Counted from the first letter of the stretch, positions 1 through 6,545 are shown. The stretch is 18,625 nt of DNA from CAYLPJ01 sp964385465 (GCA_964385465.1 CAYLPJ010000086.1:1-18625); one strand, 5' to 3'. The notes: a model not told the origin generated them from the sequence alone. Made by a program: numbers and translations.

Positions 1-193
1 TCGACGGGGCGCGCGGGGCGACTTCGCGGCCGACGTTGGCACGCTTGCCGCGACGGGCTCGGTGTGCAGGCGGCGGCCATCGGCGAGGAAAAGCGGCGTC
101 GTTGCCGCCGCACTCCATATTTGGCGGCGTGGGCCGGGGAGTGGGATGGCCCCGGCGTCGGGCAGGGCCGGTGCGAGGGCGTGCGGTCGGGGG

Positions 194-1312
194 TCATCGG
201 GCAGGCAGCGCCGCTTCGAGGGCGTCGTCCATGGCGGGGACGTTGGCGGCCCAGCCGAAGCGTGCGGCGGCGCGGGCGGCGAGGGCGTCCGCCCCGCGGG
301 CAGGCCGGTCCGCAACGGCGGCGAGGTCGGCCAGGCGGTCGGCGAGGGCCTCCGGCGTGCCGTCGTAGAGGAACTCGCCCGGGCGCTCGACGCCGAGTTC
401 GGCCAGGACCTCCGGGTAGGCCAGGCGGTCGGGCAGCAGCGGGCGGGCGCCGGCGGCGACGGCCTCGACGGCGGCGAGGCCGAAGAATTCGTGCTCGGCC
501 GTCGAGACGAACACGTCGGCCTCGGCGAGTGCGGCGAGGTAGTCGGCGCGGTCGGGCAGGAATCCCCAGCGGTCGATGCGGTCGGCGAACTGGCGGCGGG
601 CTCGCCCGAAGCACTCGGGGACCTCCCGGAAGCTCTCGCCCAGGACGCTCAGGCGGAACGCCACCCCGCCGGCGGCCAGCTTCTCCATCGCATGGAAGAA
701 GGCCTCGGGGCCCTTGTCGTGCTCCCACCGGGCGGCCCACAGGATGCGCAGCGTTCCGGGCGGGCGCGGCCCGGTCGGCGGGGGCGGCGGGTCGATGCAG
801 GGGTGCACGACGCGGCTTCGCCCGGGGATGGCCTCGGCGGCGTCGAGGCAGCGGTGGTCGGGCATCTTGGCCAGCAGGCGTCGCAGCCCGGCGAGCATCT
901 GCTCGCGGTTGAACGCGGAGTTGAACCACACCGCCTCGGCCGACGCGGCGGTGGTGAGGTTCGTCAGGGCGAAGTGCATGTCCCTCGGCTCGTCGCGGCG
1001 GACGGGGTAGGCGAGCTGGTTCTCGTGGAAGTAGGCCACGGCGGGGATATCGCGGACGGGCTGGGGGGCGAGCCCGCGGAAGGCGGCGAGGTCGAGCATG
1101 TCGCTGGCGAAGGCGACGTCCCATCGGGCCCCTCCGTCGGCGAGCGCGGCCGCCCATTTGGCGAAGGTGATTCCCGCGTGTCGCATCCGCCACTTCCAGT
1201 GGTGCGGGGGCAGGTCGAGGACGGTCCAGTCGTGGCGGCTCCGCCGGGCCCAGCCGTCGAGGAAGGCCCGATGGCTCCCGCCGTAGTACGGTTCCAGTGC
1301 GAGGATTCTCAC
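194..1312 (-). CDS. tRNA-queuosine mannosyltransferase-like glycosyltransferase (DUF3524/GTDC1 family)
   Basis: The 372-residue protein resembles vertebrate GTDC1/QTMAN, which adds mannose to queuosine at the wobble position of tRNA-Asp. What I see: an N-terminus RILALEPYYGGSHRAFLDGW matching the family's ILIIEAFYGGSH opening; HHWKWRMR near residues 37-44; FHENQLAYPVR at 95-105, close to the vertebrate FHENQLIYPV; FNSAFNRE near 130-137 and MPDHR at 150-154. The C-terminal half is a GT-B/GT4 domain with an EX7E pair, E275 and E283. I chose a GTG start because RILALEP begins there and GGGAG lies six bases upstream; the reading frame stays open further upstream but that part is not family-like. 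A weak -10 (TACGAT) sits at 1339-1344. The gene is divergent from nikR. Mannosylation of bacterial tRNA is inference; no queuosine biosynthesis gene is in the window. Confidence 0.85.
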   Translation of the reverse strand: MRILALEPYYGGSHRAFLDGWARRSRHDWTVLDLPPHHWKWRMRHAGITFAKWAAALADGGARWDVAFASDMLDLAAFRGLAPQPVRDIPAVAYFHENQLAYPVRRDEPRDMHFALTNLTTAASAEAVWFNSAFNREQMLAGLRRLLAKMPDHRCLDAAEAIPGRSRVVHPCIDPPPPPTGPRPPGTLRILWAARWEHDKGPEAFFHAMEKLAAGGVAFRLSVLGESFREVPECFGRARRQFADRIDRWGFLPDRADYLAALAEADVFVSTAEHEFFGLAAVEAVAAGARPLLPDRLAYPEVLAELGVERPGEFLYDGTPEALADRLADLAAVADRPARGADALAARAAARFGWAANVPAMDDALEAALPAR

Positions 1313-1361
1313 GCCGTGCTCCCGAGGTTTCGGCAGGCATCGTACCGCCGGCGGCGGCGGC

Positions 1362-1390
1362 TTGCCACGCCCCGGCACTGCCGGTAGGCT
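1362..1390 (+). promoter_or_regulatory. Putative promoter of nikR
   Basis: TTGCCA (1362-1367), a 17-base spacer, then TAGGCT (1385-1390). The predicted start of transcription lies about 25 bases before the nikR ATG. The layout matches those upstream of the DRTGG and M42 genes. No NikR-type dyad operator (GTATGA/TCATAC) was seen here. Confidence 0.5.
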
Positions 1391-1421
1391 GTGTCTTGGC
1401 CGGGGGGCGGAGCGATGCGGT

Positions 1422-1832
1422 ATGGGCGAGTTGACGCGGACGGCGCTGGCGATCGACGTGGACCTGCTCAAGCGGTTCGACAAGTGGATGGCCGCCCACG
1501 GCTACACGAACCGCAGCGAGGCGGTTCGGGACCTGATCCGGGGGGTGCTGATCGAGCAGGAGTGGGCGGACCCGGAGGCGCGGGTGGTGGCGGTGCTGAG
1601 CATCGTCTTCGACCATGCCGCCCGTGACCTGGCCCAGGAGATGACGGAGATCCAGCACCGGGACCACCACGCGGTGCTGTGCAGCCAGCACGTGCACCTC
1701 GACAGGCACGACTGCCTGGAGGTGATCGTGATGCAGGGGACCTCCACCCAGCTCCGCCGCCTGGCGGATCGGATCATCGCCACGCGCGGGGTCCGCGCGG
1801 GCAAGCTGACGCTGCTGAGCAAGGGCGTTTGA
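1422..1832 (+). CDS. nikR: Nickel-responsive transcriptional regulator NikR
   Basis: 136 residues, the normal NikR length. NikR is a cytoplasmic tetramer with N-terminal ribbon-helix-helix DNA binding and a C-terminal ACT-like nickel-sensing domain. Residues 5-45 form the ribbon-helix-helix (TRTALAIDVDLLKRFDKWM, then TNRSEAVRDLIR). The sensor domain keeps all four high-affinity nickel ligands as judged by motif: H79 in the QH before DHH, H90 and H92 of HVH, and C98 of HDCLE. The last part (LRRLADRIIATRGVRAGKLTLL) is the conserved final helix and strand. I chose the ATG at 1422 rather than an upstream TTG because the family starts just before the first strand and a promoter overlaps the extension. 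The Shine-Dalgarno is weak (GGAGCGATGCGGT). No nickel transporter, urease or hydrogenase gene is nearby, so its targets are elsewhere or are other metal genes. Confidence 0.93.
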   Translation: MGELTRTALAIDVDLLKRFDKWMAAHGYTNRSEAVRDLIRGVLIEQEWADPEARVVAVLSIVFDHAARDLAQEMTEIQHRDHHAVLCSQHVHLDRHDCLEVIVMQGTSTQLRRLADRIIATRGVRAGKLTLLSKGV

Positions 1833-1845
1833 AGGGCGGAGGACG

Positions 1846-1861
1846 GGATTGCCCGCAATCC
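1846..1861. terminator. Hairpin between convergent nikR and repressor genes
   Basis: GGATTG-CCCG-CAATCC forms a perfect six-pair stem with a tetraloop in the 42 bases between the two stop codons. It has no T-run on either side, so a role as a bidirectional terminator is inferred from position. Confidence 0.4.
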
Positions 1862-1874
1862 GCTCGGCCAGTGC

Positions 1875-2651
1875 TCACCTCCGGCGGACGCGCTGGACGC
1901 GGAAGAGGGCGGGCCAGACGCCGGTGATTCGCTCGCGGGCGACCACCTGCGGGCGGTGCGTGTTGTTCAGCGGCTGGAGGCGGAGGCTCTTCTCGTCGTC
2001 CTCGTAGATCCGCTTGAACGTCGTGCCCTCCCCCTGCCCGAAGCGGATAAAGCAGTCGTCCCCGCTGCGGGCCTCCAGGGCCGGGGAGAAGATCACCACG
2101 TCGCCCTCCTGGTATTCCGGCGCCATCGAGTCGCCCACCACCCGCGCCGCGAAGGCCTGCGGATCGTGCACGTCCGGGCAGCGGATGTAATCGTCGGCCG
2201 TGCCGGGCGGGTAGTCCAGGTCGGTCACGTCGCGGGGGTATCCGGCGGAGATGCCGTTGATGATCGGGACCATCCGCCCGGCGAGGAATTCGTCGCGCGG
2301 CGCGTCGGCGCCCTCGTCGGGCTCGGGCTTGCCCGCCTCGCTCCCGCCGGGCTCGACACCGGCGACCTGGAGCCGCCCCTCGAGCCTGCGGACCTTGGCC
2401 GAGAGCAGCTCCACCTGCTCCCGAACGTCGGCCGGGGTCCGGTCGAGGTGGGCGATCCGCACCAGCTCCCCCGGGCGGAAGCCCAGCACGCGCTCCAGCG
2501 ACCGCAGCTTGCCGTCCGACGGCGGGTTGATCACCTTGTCCGTCTCGATGTTGGACAGGTACGGCTTGGACATCTCCGCGTCGCCGGCCACCGATTCCTG
2601 GGTCAGGCCCAGCTCCCGTCTTCGCTCGCGTATGATCGAGCCGAGGCTCAT
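1875..2651 (-). CDS. XRE-family repressor with S24 (LexA-like) self-cleavage domain
   Basis: 258 residues. Residues 4-62 are a Cro/C1-type helix-turn-helix (IIRERRRELGLTQESVAGDA, then SKPYLSNIETDK). Residues 75-93 may form a short coiled coil (REQVELLSAKVRRLEGRLQ). A Pro/Glu/Asp/Gly-rich linker to about 122 leads to an S24 peptidase domain. The Ser-Lys dyad is S175 (VVGDSMAPEYQEGD) and K213 (TTFKRIYEDD), 38 residues apart as in LexA-type proteins, and the Ala136-Gly137 pair in NGISAGYP lines up with the LexA cleavage site. The start ATG has GGGAG eight bases upstream. This could be a phage-type C1 repressor or a stress-responsive chromosomal one. No phage genes surround it, so I favour a chromosomal or domesticated regulator; its targets may include the adjacent ASCH and ATPase-GNAT genes. 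Confidence 0.88.
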   Translation of the reverse strand: MSLGSIIRERRRELGLTQESVAGDAEMSKPYLSNIETDKVINPPSDGKLRSLERVLGFRPGELVRIAHLDRTPADVREQVELLSAKVRRLEGRLQVAGVEPGGSEAGKPEPDEGADAPRDEFLAGRMVPIINGISAGYPRDVTDLDYPPGTADDYIRCPDVHDPQAFAARVVGDSMAPEYQEGDVVIFSPALEARSGDDCFIRFGQGEGTTFKRIYEDDEKSLRLQPLNNTHRPQVVARERITGVWPALFRVQRVRRR

Positions 2652-2692
2652 GCGTCATCTCCCTGTTGATGAAGCACCTGCGCTTCGCTTCC

Positions 2693-2721
2693 ATTATGGC
2701 GCCGGCCGGGGGAGTAGGCAA
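2693..2721 (-). promoter_or_regulatory. Putative promoter of the XRE/S24 repressor
   Basis: Read on minus: TTGCCT (2716-2721), a 17-base spacer, CATAAT (2693-2698, five of six to consensus). The predicted leader is about 35 bases and carries the GGGAG ribosome site. Confidence 0.55.
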
Positions 2722-2763
2722 GGAAGGAAAATAAAATAGAATGACTCTTTTTCCTTAAACACC

Positions 2764-2791
2764 TTGACAAGCTGAATATTTGGTTTAGTAT
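2764..2791 (+). promoter_or_regulatory. Strong-looking plus-strand promoter in an AT-rich patch
   Basis: A perfect -35 TTGACA (2764-2769) is followed after 16 bases by TAGTAT (2786-2791). The region 2728-2800 is far more AT-rich than the rest of the window. An interrupted palindrome, GGT-N10-ACC at 2782-2797, overlaps the -10 and could be an operator for the neighbouring repressor (inference). No convincing plus-strand CDS follows for about 560 bases; the transcript would run antisense through the ASCH gene into the ATPase-GNAT gene. Confidence 0.5.
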
Positions 2792-2794
2792 ATT

Positions 2795-3031
2795 ACCATT
2801 CCTGTTTTGCGTACGGTGAACAGAAGGCCGGACAACGCACAGGTATCTCCCGGACGCCGAAGGCCCCGGGAGCAAGCCACAAGACCCACCGGGCGCGGTA
2901 CGCGATCGGCGGACCGCCAACTCGACGCCGGCCCTTGTGATGTGTCAGCCCAGGGCCGTCGAGCGGGCGGGACGCGCGGCCCGCGGGGTTGGGAAGTCAT
3001 TGGGATGCATGAGGTTGCCGGGGGCTCGCCC
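2795..3031 (+). other. Non-coding stretch with hairpins, downstream of the TTGACA promoter
   Basis: I see no credible gene here; a 77-codon plus-strand frame needs a TTG start and resembles nothing. A compact hairpin at 2847-2872 pairs CTCCCGG with CCGGGAG and, inside it, GCC with GGC around a GAA loop. Another pairs CGGCCC (2929-2934) with GGGCCG (2953-2958). It may be a leader or a small RNA, but hairpins of this size also arise by chance in GC-rich DNA. Confidence 0.3.
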
Positions 3032-3355
3032 TCAGTCTGACGGGTGGTACTTCGCGCGAGCGGGGTAGCGGAACCGGACGCGGCAGAGCGTGCGGCCTTG
3101 CCGCTCGGCCGGGGGGTACAGCTCGGCAAGCATCTGCATCAGGGCCGCGAGGTCCTCGATCCCGTCGGCGCGGGCGTCGGCGTCGGTCAGGTCCTCGGGG
3201 GAGACCTCCTCGACGGAATCCACAGAGACCGCCCCGAGGCCGGGGACCTTGTGCACGGACCCCGGCCGGACCCGGCGGCGCCGCCAATACCGCAGCGTGG
3301 TGGTCTTGGTCCCGCCGCGGATGGCGTCGAAGAATCGCTTTTTCATCAGGAGCAT
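3032..3355 (-). CDS. ASCH-domain protein
   Basis: 107 residues, essentially one ASCH domain, a PUA-like fold associated with RNA or nucleotide chemistry. What I see: the entry motif GGTKTTTLRYWRRR (15-28), RPGSVHKVPGLGAVSVDSVEEV (split across 30-51), DLTDADARADG (55-65) and the final strand TLCRVRFRYP (89-98). K17 and T20 have the same spacing as the Lys/Thr pair of E. coli YqfB, an N4-acetylcytidine amidohydrolase of this superfamily; a counterpart of its glutamate is not clear. The start at 3355 (GAGG eight bases upstream) is preferred over the internal MKKRFF start, which has no ribosome site. Its ATG is only three bases from the divergent ATPase-GNAT start. The enzymatic activity is inference; it could equally be an RNA-binding regulator. 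Confidence 0.8.
   Translation of the reverse strand: MLLMKKRFFDAIRGGTKTTTLRYWRRRRVRPGSVHKVPGLGAVSVDSVEEVSPEDLTDADARADGIEDLAALMQMLAELYPPAERQGRTLCRVRFRYPARAKYHPSD
3306..3335 (+). promoter_or_regulatory. Possible local promoter of the ATPase-GNAT gene, inside the ASCH gene
   Basis: TTGGTC (3306-3311), an 18-base spacer, AAGAAT (3330-3335, four of six to consensus). It would give a leader of about 17 bases carrying the AGGAG site. It lies antisense within the ASCH coding sequence. Confidence 0.3.
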
Positions 3356-3358
3356 GGG

Positions 3359-4795
3359 ATGGCCTCAGCAAGCAGCGTGGCGGCGTGGACGTTTCGTGTC
3401 AACGCGGAAGTGACCCGCCGGCCGGGGGGATCGGCCGACGCCGGGCGGGTGGCGGCGATGTTCGGCCTCGGGGGCTCTCGGACGGAGACGCTGTACGACA
3501 ATCTCCGCGTGGCGGTTCGCCCCGGGGAGATCCTGGCGATCATCGGCCCCTCGGGTGCGGGCAAGAGCGTCCTGCTGGGCCGGATCGCCGCCGCGGCGCC
3601 GGAGGCCCGGCGCCTTCGCACGGCCGAGCTGGCCGGCAGCGACGCCCCGGCGGTGGACGTGCTGACAGGCGGGGCGATGGAGGGGCGATTGCGTGTGCTG
3701 GCCCGCTGCGGCCTGGCCGAAGCGGGCGCTCTGGTCACCCCTGCCCGCCACCTCTCGGGGGGGCAGCGTCTTCGCTTGGCGCTGGCCGAGGCGGTCCACG
3801 AAGCCCTCGGCGCCGCCGGCCCGCGGCTGGTGCTGGCCGACGAGTTCGCCGCCGGGCTGGACGCGACGACCGCCCGGCTGCTCTGCCGGGGCCTGCGGGG
3901 GCTGATCGACGGCTCGACCGTCGCCCTCGCGCTGGCCACGCCGCGGATGGACCTGCTGGACGCGCTCGGTGCCGATACCGTCGTCGTCAAGCCGCTGGGC
4001 GCCCCCGCCCGCGTGCTGACGCCTCGCCGCGTCCGCCGAGGGCGGCGCGACCGCCCGGACCGCTGGTCCGTCGGCGCCGGGAGCATCCACGACTACGACG
4101 CCCTCGGGGGCTTCCATTACCTCGCAGGGCGGCCGGCGCTGCACAAGCGCGTGGCCGTCATCCGCCCGCCGGCGACGCGGCGCGGCAGGTGGCGGCGCCA
4201 CACCGAGCCGCCCGTCGCGGCGGTCCTGGTCGTCTCCCCGCCGCTGATGAACGTCCGCGGGCGGAACCTCGCCACCGGCGGGCGGTACGCCGGGCCGGAC
4301 CGTTCGGCGTCGACGGCGCGGCTGAACGCCGAGATCGAGTGCATCTCGCGGGTGGTGGTGCATCCGACGTATCGCGGCTGCGGGCTGGCGACGCGGCTGG
4401 TCCGCCACGCGCTCGCCACGGCCGAGACGCCCTTCGTCGAGGCCCTCGCCGCGATGGGGCGCGTGCACCCGTTCTTCGAGCGGGCGGGCATGGCGGCGTA
4501 TCCGACCCCGCCGGACGAGCACGCCGCGCGGCTGGTTTCGGCCGCGGTGGCCGCCGGGCTCAGCGAGGCCGACCTCGCCGCCGTCGAGCCCGTCCGCCGC
4601 CTGCTGGCCGACGCCCCCGCCGGGCGCACCGCCGAGCTGCGGGCCGCCATCGAGCGATGCAAGGCCCGGCTGATCCCCCGCGGGCGCCGCGGGCGCGTCG
4701 CCGACCCTCTCGCCGACGTCTGCCGCCGCAGCGTCCGCCGATACGTCTACTACCTCGCCCGGGCCGGGGAGACCGGGGCGTTCGAGGAGGCCTGA
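3359..4795 (+). CDS. ABC-type ATPase fused to a GNAT acetyltransferase (COG2401-like)
   Basis: 478 residues with two domains. Residues about 35-215 are an ABC ATPase: Walker A GPSGAGKS (63-70), signature LSGGQ (132-136), Walker B LVLADEF with D161/E162, and a GLD D-loop (166-168). The switch-histidine position, expected in an ATHR-like motif, reads ATPR (P195). Residues about 285-385 are a GNAT fold: RVVVHPTYRGCGLATRLVRHA with the acetyl-CoA motif RGCGLA (339-344), then EALAAMGRVHPFFERAGM. About 95 helical, Arg-rich residues follow. There are no membrane segments and no permease nearby, so it is a soluble ATPase, not a transporter. The family is known as ABC ATPase fused to a predicted acetyltransferase and, as far as I know, has no established substrate. 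The start is fixed by AGGAG six bases upstream. The ASCH gene diverges three bases away. Confidence 0.85.
   Translation: MASASSVAAWTFRVNAEVTRRPGGSADAGRVAAMFGLGGSRTETLYDNLRVAVRPGEILAIIGPSGAGKSVLLGRIAAAAPEARRLRTAELAGSDAPAVDVLTGGAMEGRLRVLARCGLAEAGALVTPARHLSGGQRLRLALAEAVHEALGAAGPRLVLADEFAAGLDATTARLLCRGLRGLIDGSTVALALATPRMDLLDALGADTVVVKPLGAPARVLTPRRVRRGRRDRPDRWSVGAGSIHDYDALGGFHYLAGRPALHKRVAVIRPPATRRGRWRRHTEPPVAAVLVVSPPLMNVRGRNLATGGRYAGPDRSASTARLNAEIECISRVVVHPTYRGCGLATRLVRHALATAETPFVEALAAMGRVHPFFERAGMAAYPTPPDEHAARLVSAAVAAGLSEADLAAVEPVRRLLADAPAGRTAELRAAIERCKARLIPRGRRGRVADPLADVCRRSVRRYVYYLARAGETGAFEEA
3374..3402 (-). promoter_or_regulatory. Possible promoter of the ASCH gene inside the ATPase-GNAT CDS
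   Basis: Read on minus, a perfect TTGACA (3397-3402) lies 17 bases from CACGCT (3374-3379), a poor -10. The -35 is striking but the weak -10 keeps confidence low. It would start RNA about 12 bases before the ASCH ATG. Confidence 0.25.
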
Positions 4796-4804
4796 GCCCG
4801 AGAG

Positions 4805-4830
4805 TGCCCGGCGCGGCGGGGCACCGGGCA
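4805..4830. terminator. Hairpin between convergent ATPase-GNAT and sulfatase genes
   Basis: TGCCCGG (4805-4811) pairs perfectly with CCGGGCA (4824-4830); an alternative GTGCCC/GGGCAC pairing overlaps it. There is no T-run. It lies in the 93 bases between two stop codons, so a bidirectional terminator is plausible. Confidence 0.35.
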
Positions 4831-4888
4831 GTCGCCGGCCGGCGGCGCTGGGCGGCCTCGAGCCGGCCTCGGGGTCGCCGGCGGCGGG

Positions 4889-6316
4889 TCAGTCCGTCTT
4901 GCCCGGCGGGCGGGCGGCCTGCCACCCGGCGCGAAGGCGGGCGGAGAGCTCCCCGACAACCGCCTCGCGGCCGGGGTCGAGGGCGGCGTTGACGTTCTCC
5001 TGCGGGTCGGCGGCATGGTCGTACAGTTCGCGTGCGAGGGCCTCGCCGGTCTCCCGGTCCTGCCACTCCGTGTACCGCCAACGGTCCGTCCGCATCGTGT
5101 AGCCCATCACCTTCCCGCCCTTGCGGGGGTACTGGCTGAACGCGGCGGGCTTCCACGCCCGGCCCGGGTCTTCCAGCAGCGGCGCGAAGCTGCTGCCCTC
5201 GCAGTGGTCGGGCACGTCGAGCCCGGCCAGTTCGCAGAGCGACGGGTACATGTCCACGAACTCGACCAGCGCCTCGGTCCGCAGGGCGGCGCCGCGGGTC
5301 TCGGGCGTCGCGGCCAGCATGGGCGCGCGGGCGTCGATCTCGAAGTTCGTGTGCTTGCACCAGGAGGCGTGCTCGCCGAGCTTCCAGCCGTGGTCGCCCC
5401 ACAGGCAGATGAGGGTATCGTCCCGCAGGCCGAGGCGGCCCAGCTCGTCCAGGACGCGCCCGAGCTGGGCGTCCATGTAGCTGACGCACGCGCAGTAGCC
5501 GTGGAGGAGCTGCCGTGCGAGCTCGTCGGGGACGGGGCCCTCCTTGGGCATGCCGAAGTACCCGCGAAGCTCGCCGAAGTCCGTCAGCGAGAACTCCGTG
5601 GCCCCCTCCGGCGCGAACGGGTTGGCCGCCAGGGGCAGCTCGGCCGGGTCGTACAGGTCCCAGTACCGCTTGGGGGCGTTGAAGGGCAGGTGCGGCTTGC
5701 GGAAGCCGAGGGCCAGGAAGAAGGGCCTTCCGTTGGCGGCGGAGTCGGCGAGCTCCCCCAGGGCGGCGACGGCGGCCGAGGCGTCCAGGCCGTCGTGATA
5801 GCCCTCGTCGCCGACCTCGGCGGCCTCGAAGGCCGGGCCCACCCCCTGCCGCTTGTCGCCCCGGGCGGCCATGATCTCGGCGTTGGCCTTCATCGCCTCG
5901 ATGGCCTCGTCGGTGAGGTACCCGCGGCCCTGCCAGTCGCCGGTGGACTGCCGCGGCGGGGCCGACCAGCCCTCGAGGTCGTCGTCGGCGTGATGGTAGA
6001 CCTTGCCCACCGACCGCGTCTCGTAGCCGCACTGCTTGAAGTGCTGCGGGAGGGTCAGCACGTCGGGCATGACCGACCGCACGGGGGTGACGAGATCGTA
6101 GATGCCGGTCGTATCGGGCCGGCAGCCGGTCAGCACGCTCGCCCGCGACGGCGCGCAGACGGCCTGCTGGCAGTAGGCGCGTTCGAAGACGATCCCGTCT
6201 TCGGCGAGCGCGTCGATGTGCGGGGAGTGAATCCACCGCTGCCCGTAGCAGCCCAACTGCGGCCTGAGGTCGTCGACGGCCACGAACAGCACGTTGCGAG
6301 GTTGTCTCTGGCTCAT
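4889..6316 (-). CDS. Formylglycine-dependent sulfatase, iduronate-2-sulfatase-like
   Basis: 475 residues, full length for the S1 sulfatase family. It would hydrolyse sulfate esters, probably on a sulfated polysaccharide or its fragments. What I see: the N-terminal metal site VLFVAVDDLRPQLGCYG (D15, D16), the sulfatase signature CAPSRAS in which C54 would be converted to formylglycine, GFRKPHLPF (K207, H209), LWGDHGWKLGEH (D308, H309) and KHTNFE (K321, H322). These blocks and the overall layout resemble iduronate-2-sulfatase. The C-terminal subdomain has RTDRWRYTEW and ELYDHAADPQENVN. There is no signal peptide at this start and no in-frame upstream start that would add one, so it looks cytoplasmic or non-classically exported. 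No convincing Shine-Dalgarno is present; see the -10 six bases upstream. No maturase (anSME or FGE) gene is in the window. The substrate is unknown. Confidence 0.92.
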   Translation of the reverse strand: MSQRQPRNVLFVAVDDLRPQLGCYGQRWIHSPHIDALAEDGIVFERAYCQQAVCAPSRASVLTGCRPDTTGIYDLVTPVRSVMPDVLTLPQHFKQCGYETRSVGKVYHHADDDLEGWSAPPRQSTGDWQGRGYLTDEAIEAMKANAEIMAARGDKRQGVGPAFEAAEVGDEGYHDGLDASAAVAALGELADSAANGRPFFLALGFRKPHLPFNAPKRYWDLYDPAELPLAANPFAPEGATEFSLTDFGELRGYFGMPKEGPVPDELARQLLHGYCACVSYMDAQLGRVLDELGRLGLRDDTLICLWGDHGWKLGEHASWCKHTNFEIDARAPMLAATPETRGAALRTEALVEFVDMYPSLCELAGLDVPDHCEGSSFAPLLEDPGRAWKPAAFSQYPRKGGKVMGYTMRTDRWRYTEWQDRETGEALARELYDHAADPQENVNAALDPGREAVVGELSARLRAGWQAARPPGKTD

Positions 6317-6322
6317 GCGGAC

Positions 6323-6328
6323 ATGCTA
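6323..6328 (-). promoter_or_regulatory. Putative -10 element for a leaderless sulfatase transcript
   Basis: Read on minus, TAGCAT is followed by exactly six bases and then the ATG, so transcription would begin at or next to the start codon. The -35 region is poor. Confidence 0.35.
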
Positions 6329-6545
6329 CCAAGCCCGGGCGCCGAAGTGCAGCGCCTCCTCCGGGGACGCTGGCCGACCGGTTCCCGCGGGCCGGTGGGA
6401 AGCGCTCGCGTGTTCAGTGAAGGGCGGCGATGGCCGCGACGGCGCCCCCCTGTGGGAGCTGGACCTGCCCGCCCTGCCGGTCCACGGGGGCCTCGGCGTC
6501 GGCGCCGGGGCCGCAAGGCCGCAGGCGCTGCGCCGCGCGCGCCGA

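Noticed and set aside
1..193. Partial gene running off the left edge
   Set aside because: One minus frame (PLFLADGRRLHTEPV and on) looks coding-like in third-position GC, but it has no start codon or family resemblance; not enough to call.
62..1387. Long plus-strand frame of 441 codons opposite the glycosyltransferase
   Set aside because: Its translation is low-complexity Gly/Arg/Val-rich and lies wholly opposite a recognisable minus-strand gene; a shadow of high-GC codon usage.
1875..2651. Repressor as the edge of a prophage
   Set aside because: No integrase, structural or lysis genes and no attachment repeats are visible; both neighbours are chromosomal-type genes.
2807..3040. 77-codon plus-strand frame downstream of the TTGACA promoter
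   Set aside because: Needs a TTG start, has no ribosome site and its Arg/Gly-rich translation resembles no protein family.
3359..4795. ATPase-GNAT as an ABC transporter ATP-binding subunit
   Set aside because: No permease or binding protein nearby, and the ATPase is covalently joined to an acetyltransferase domain.
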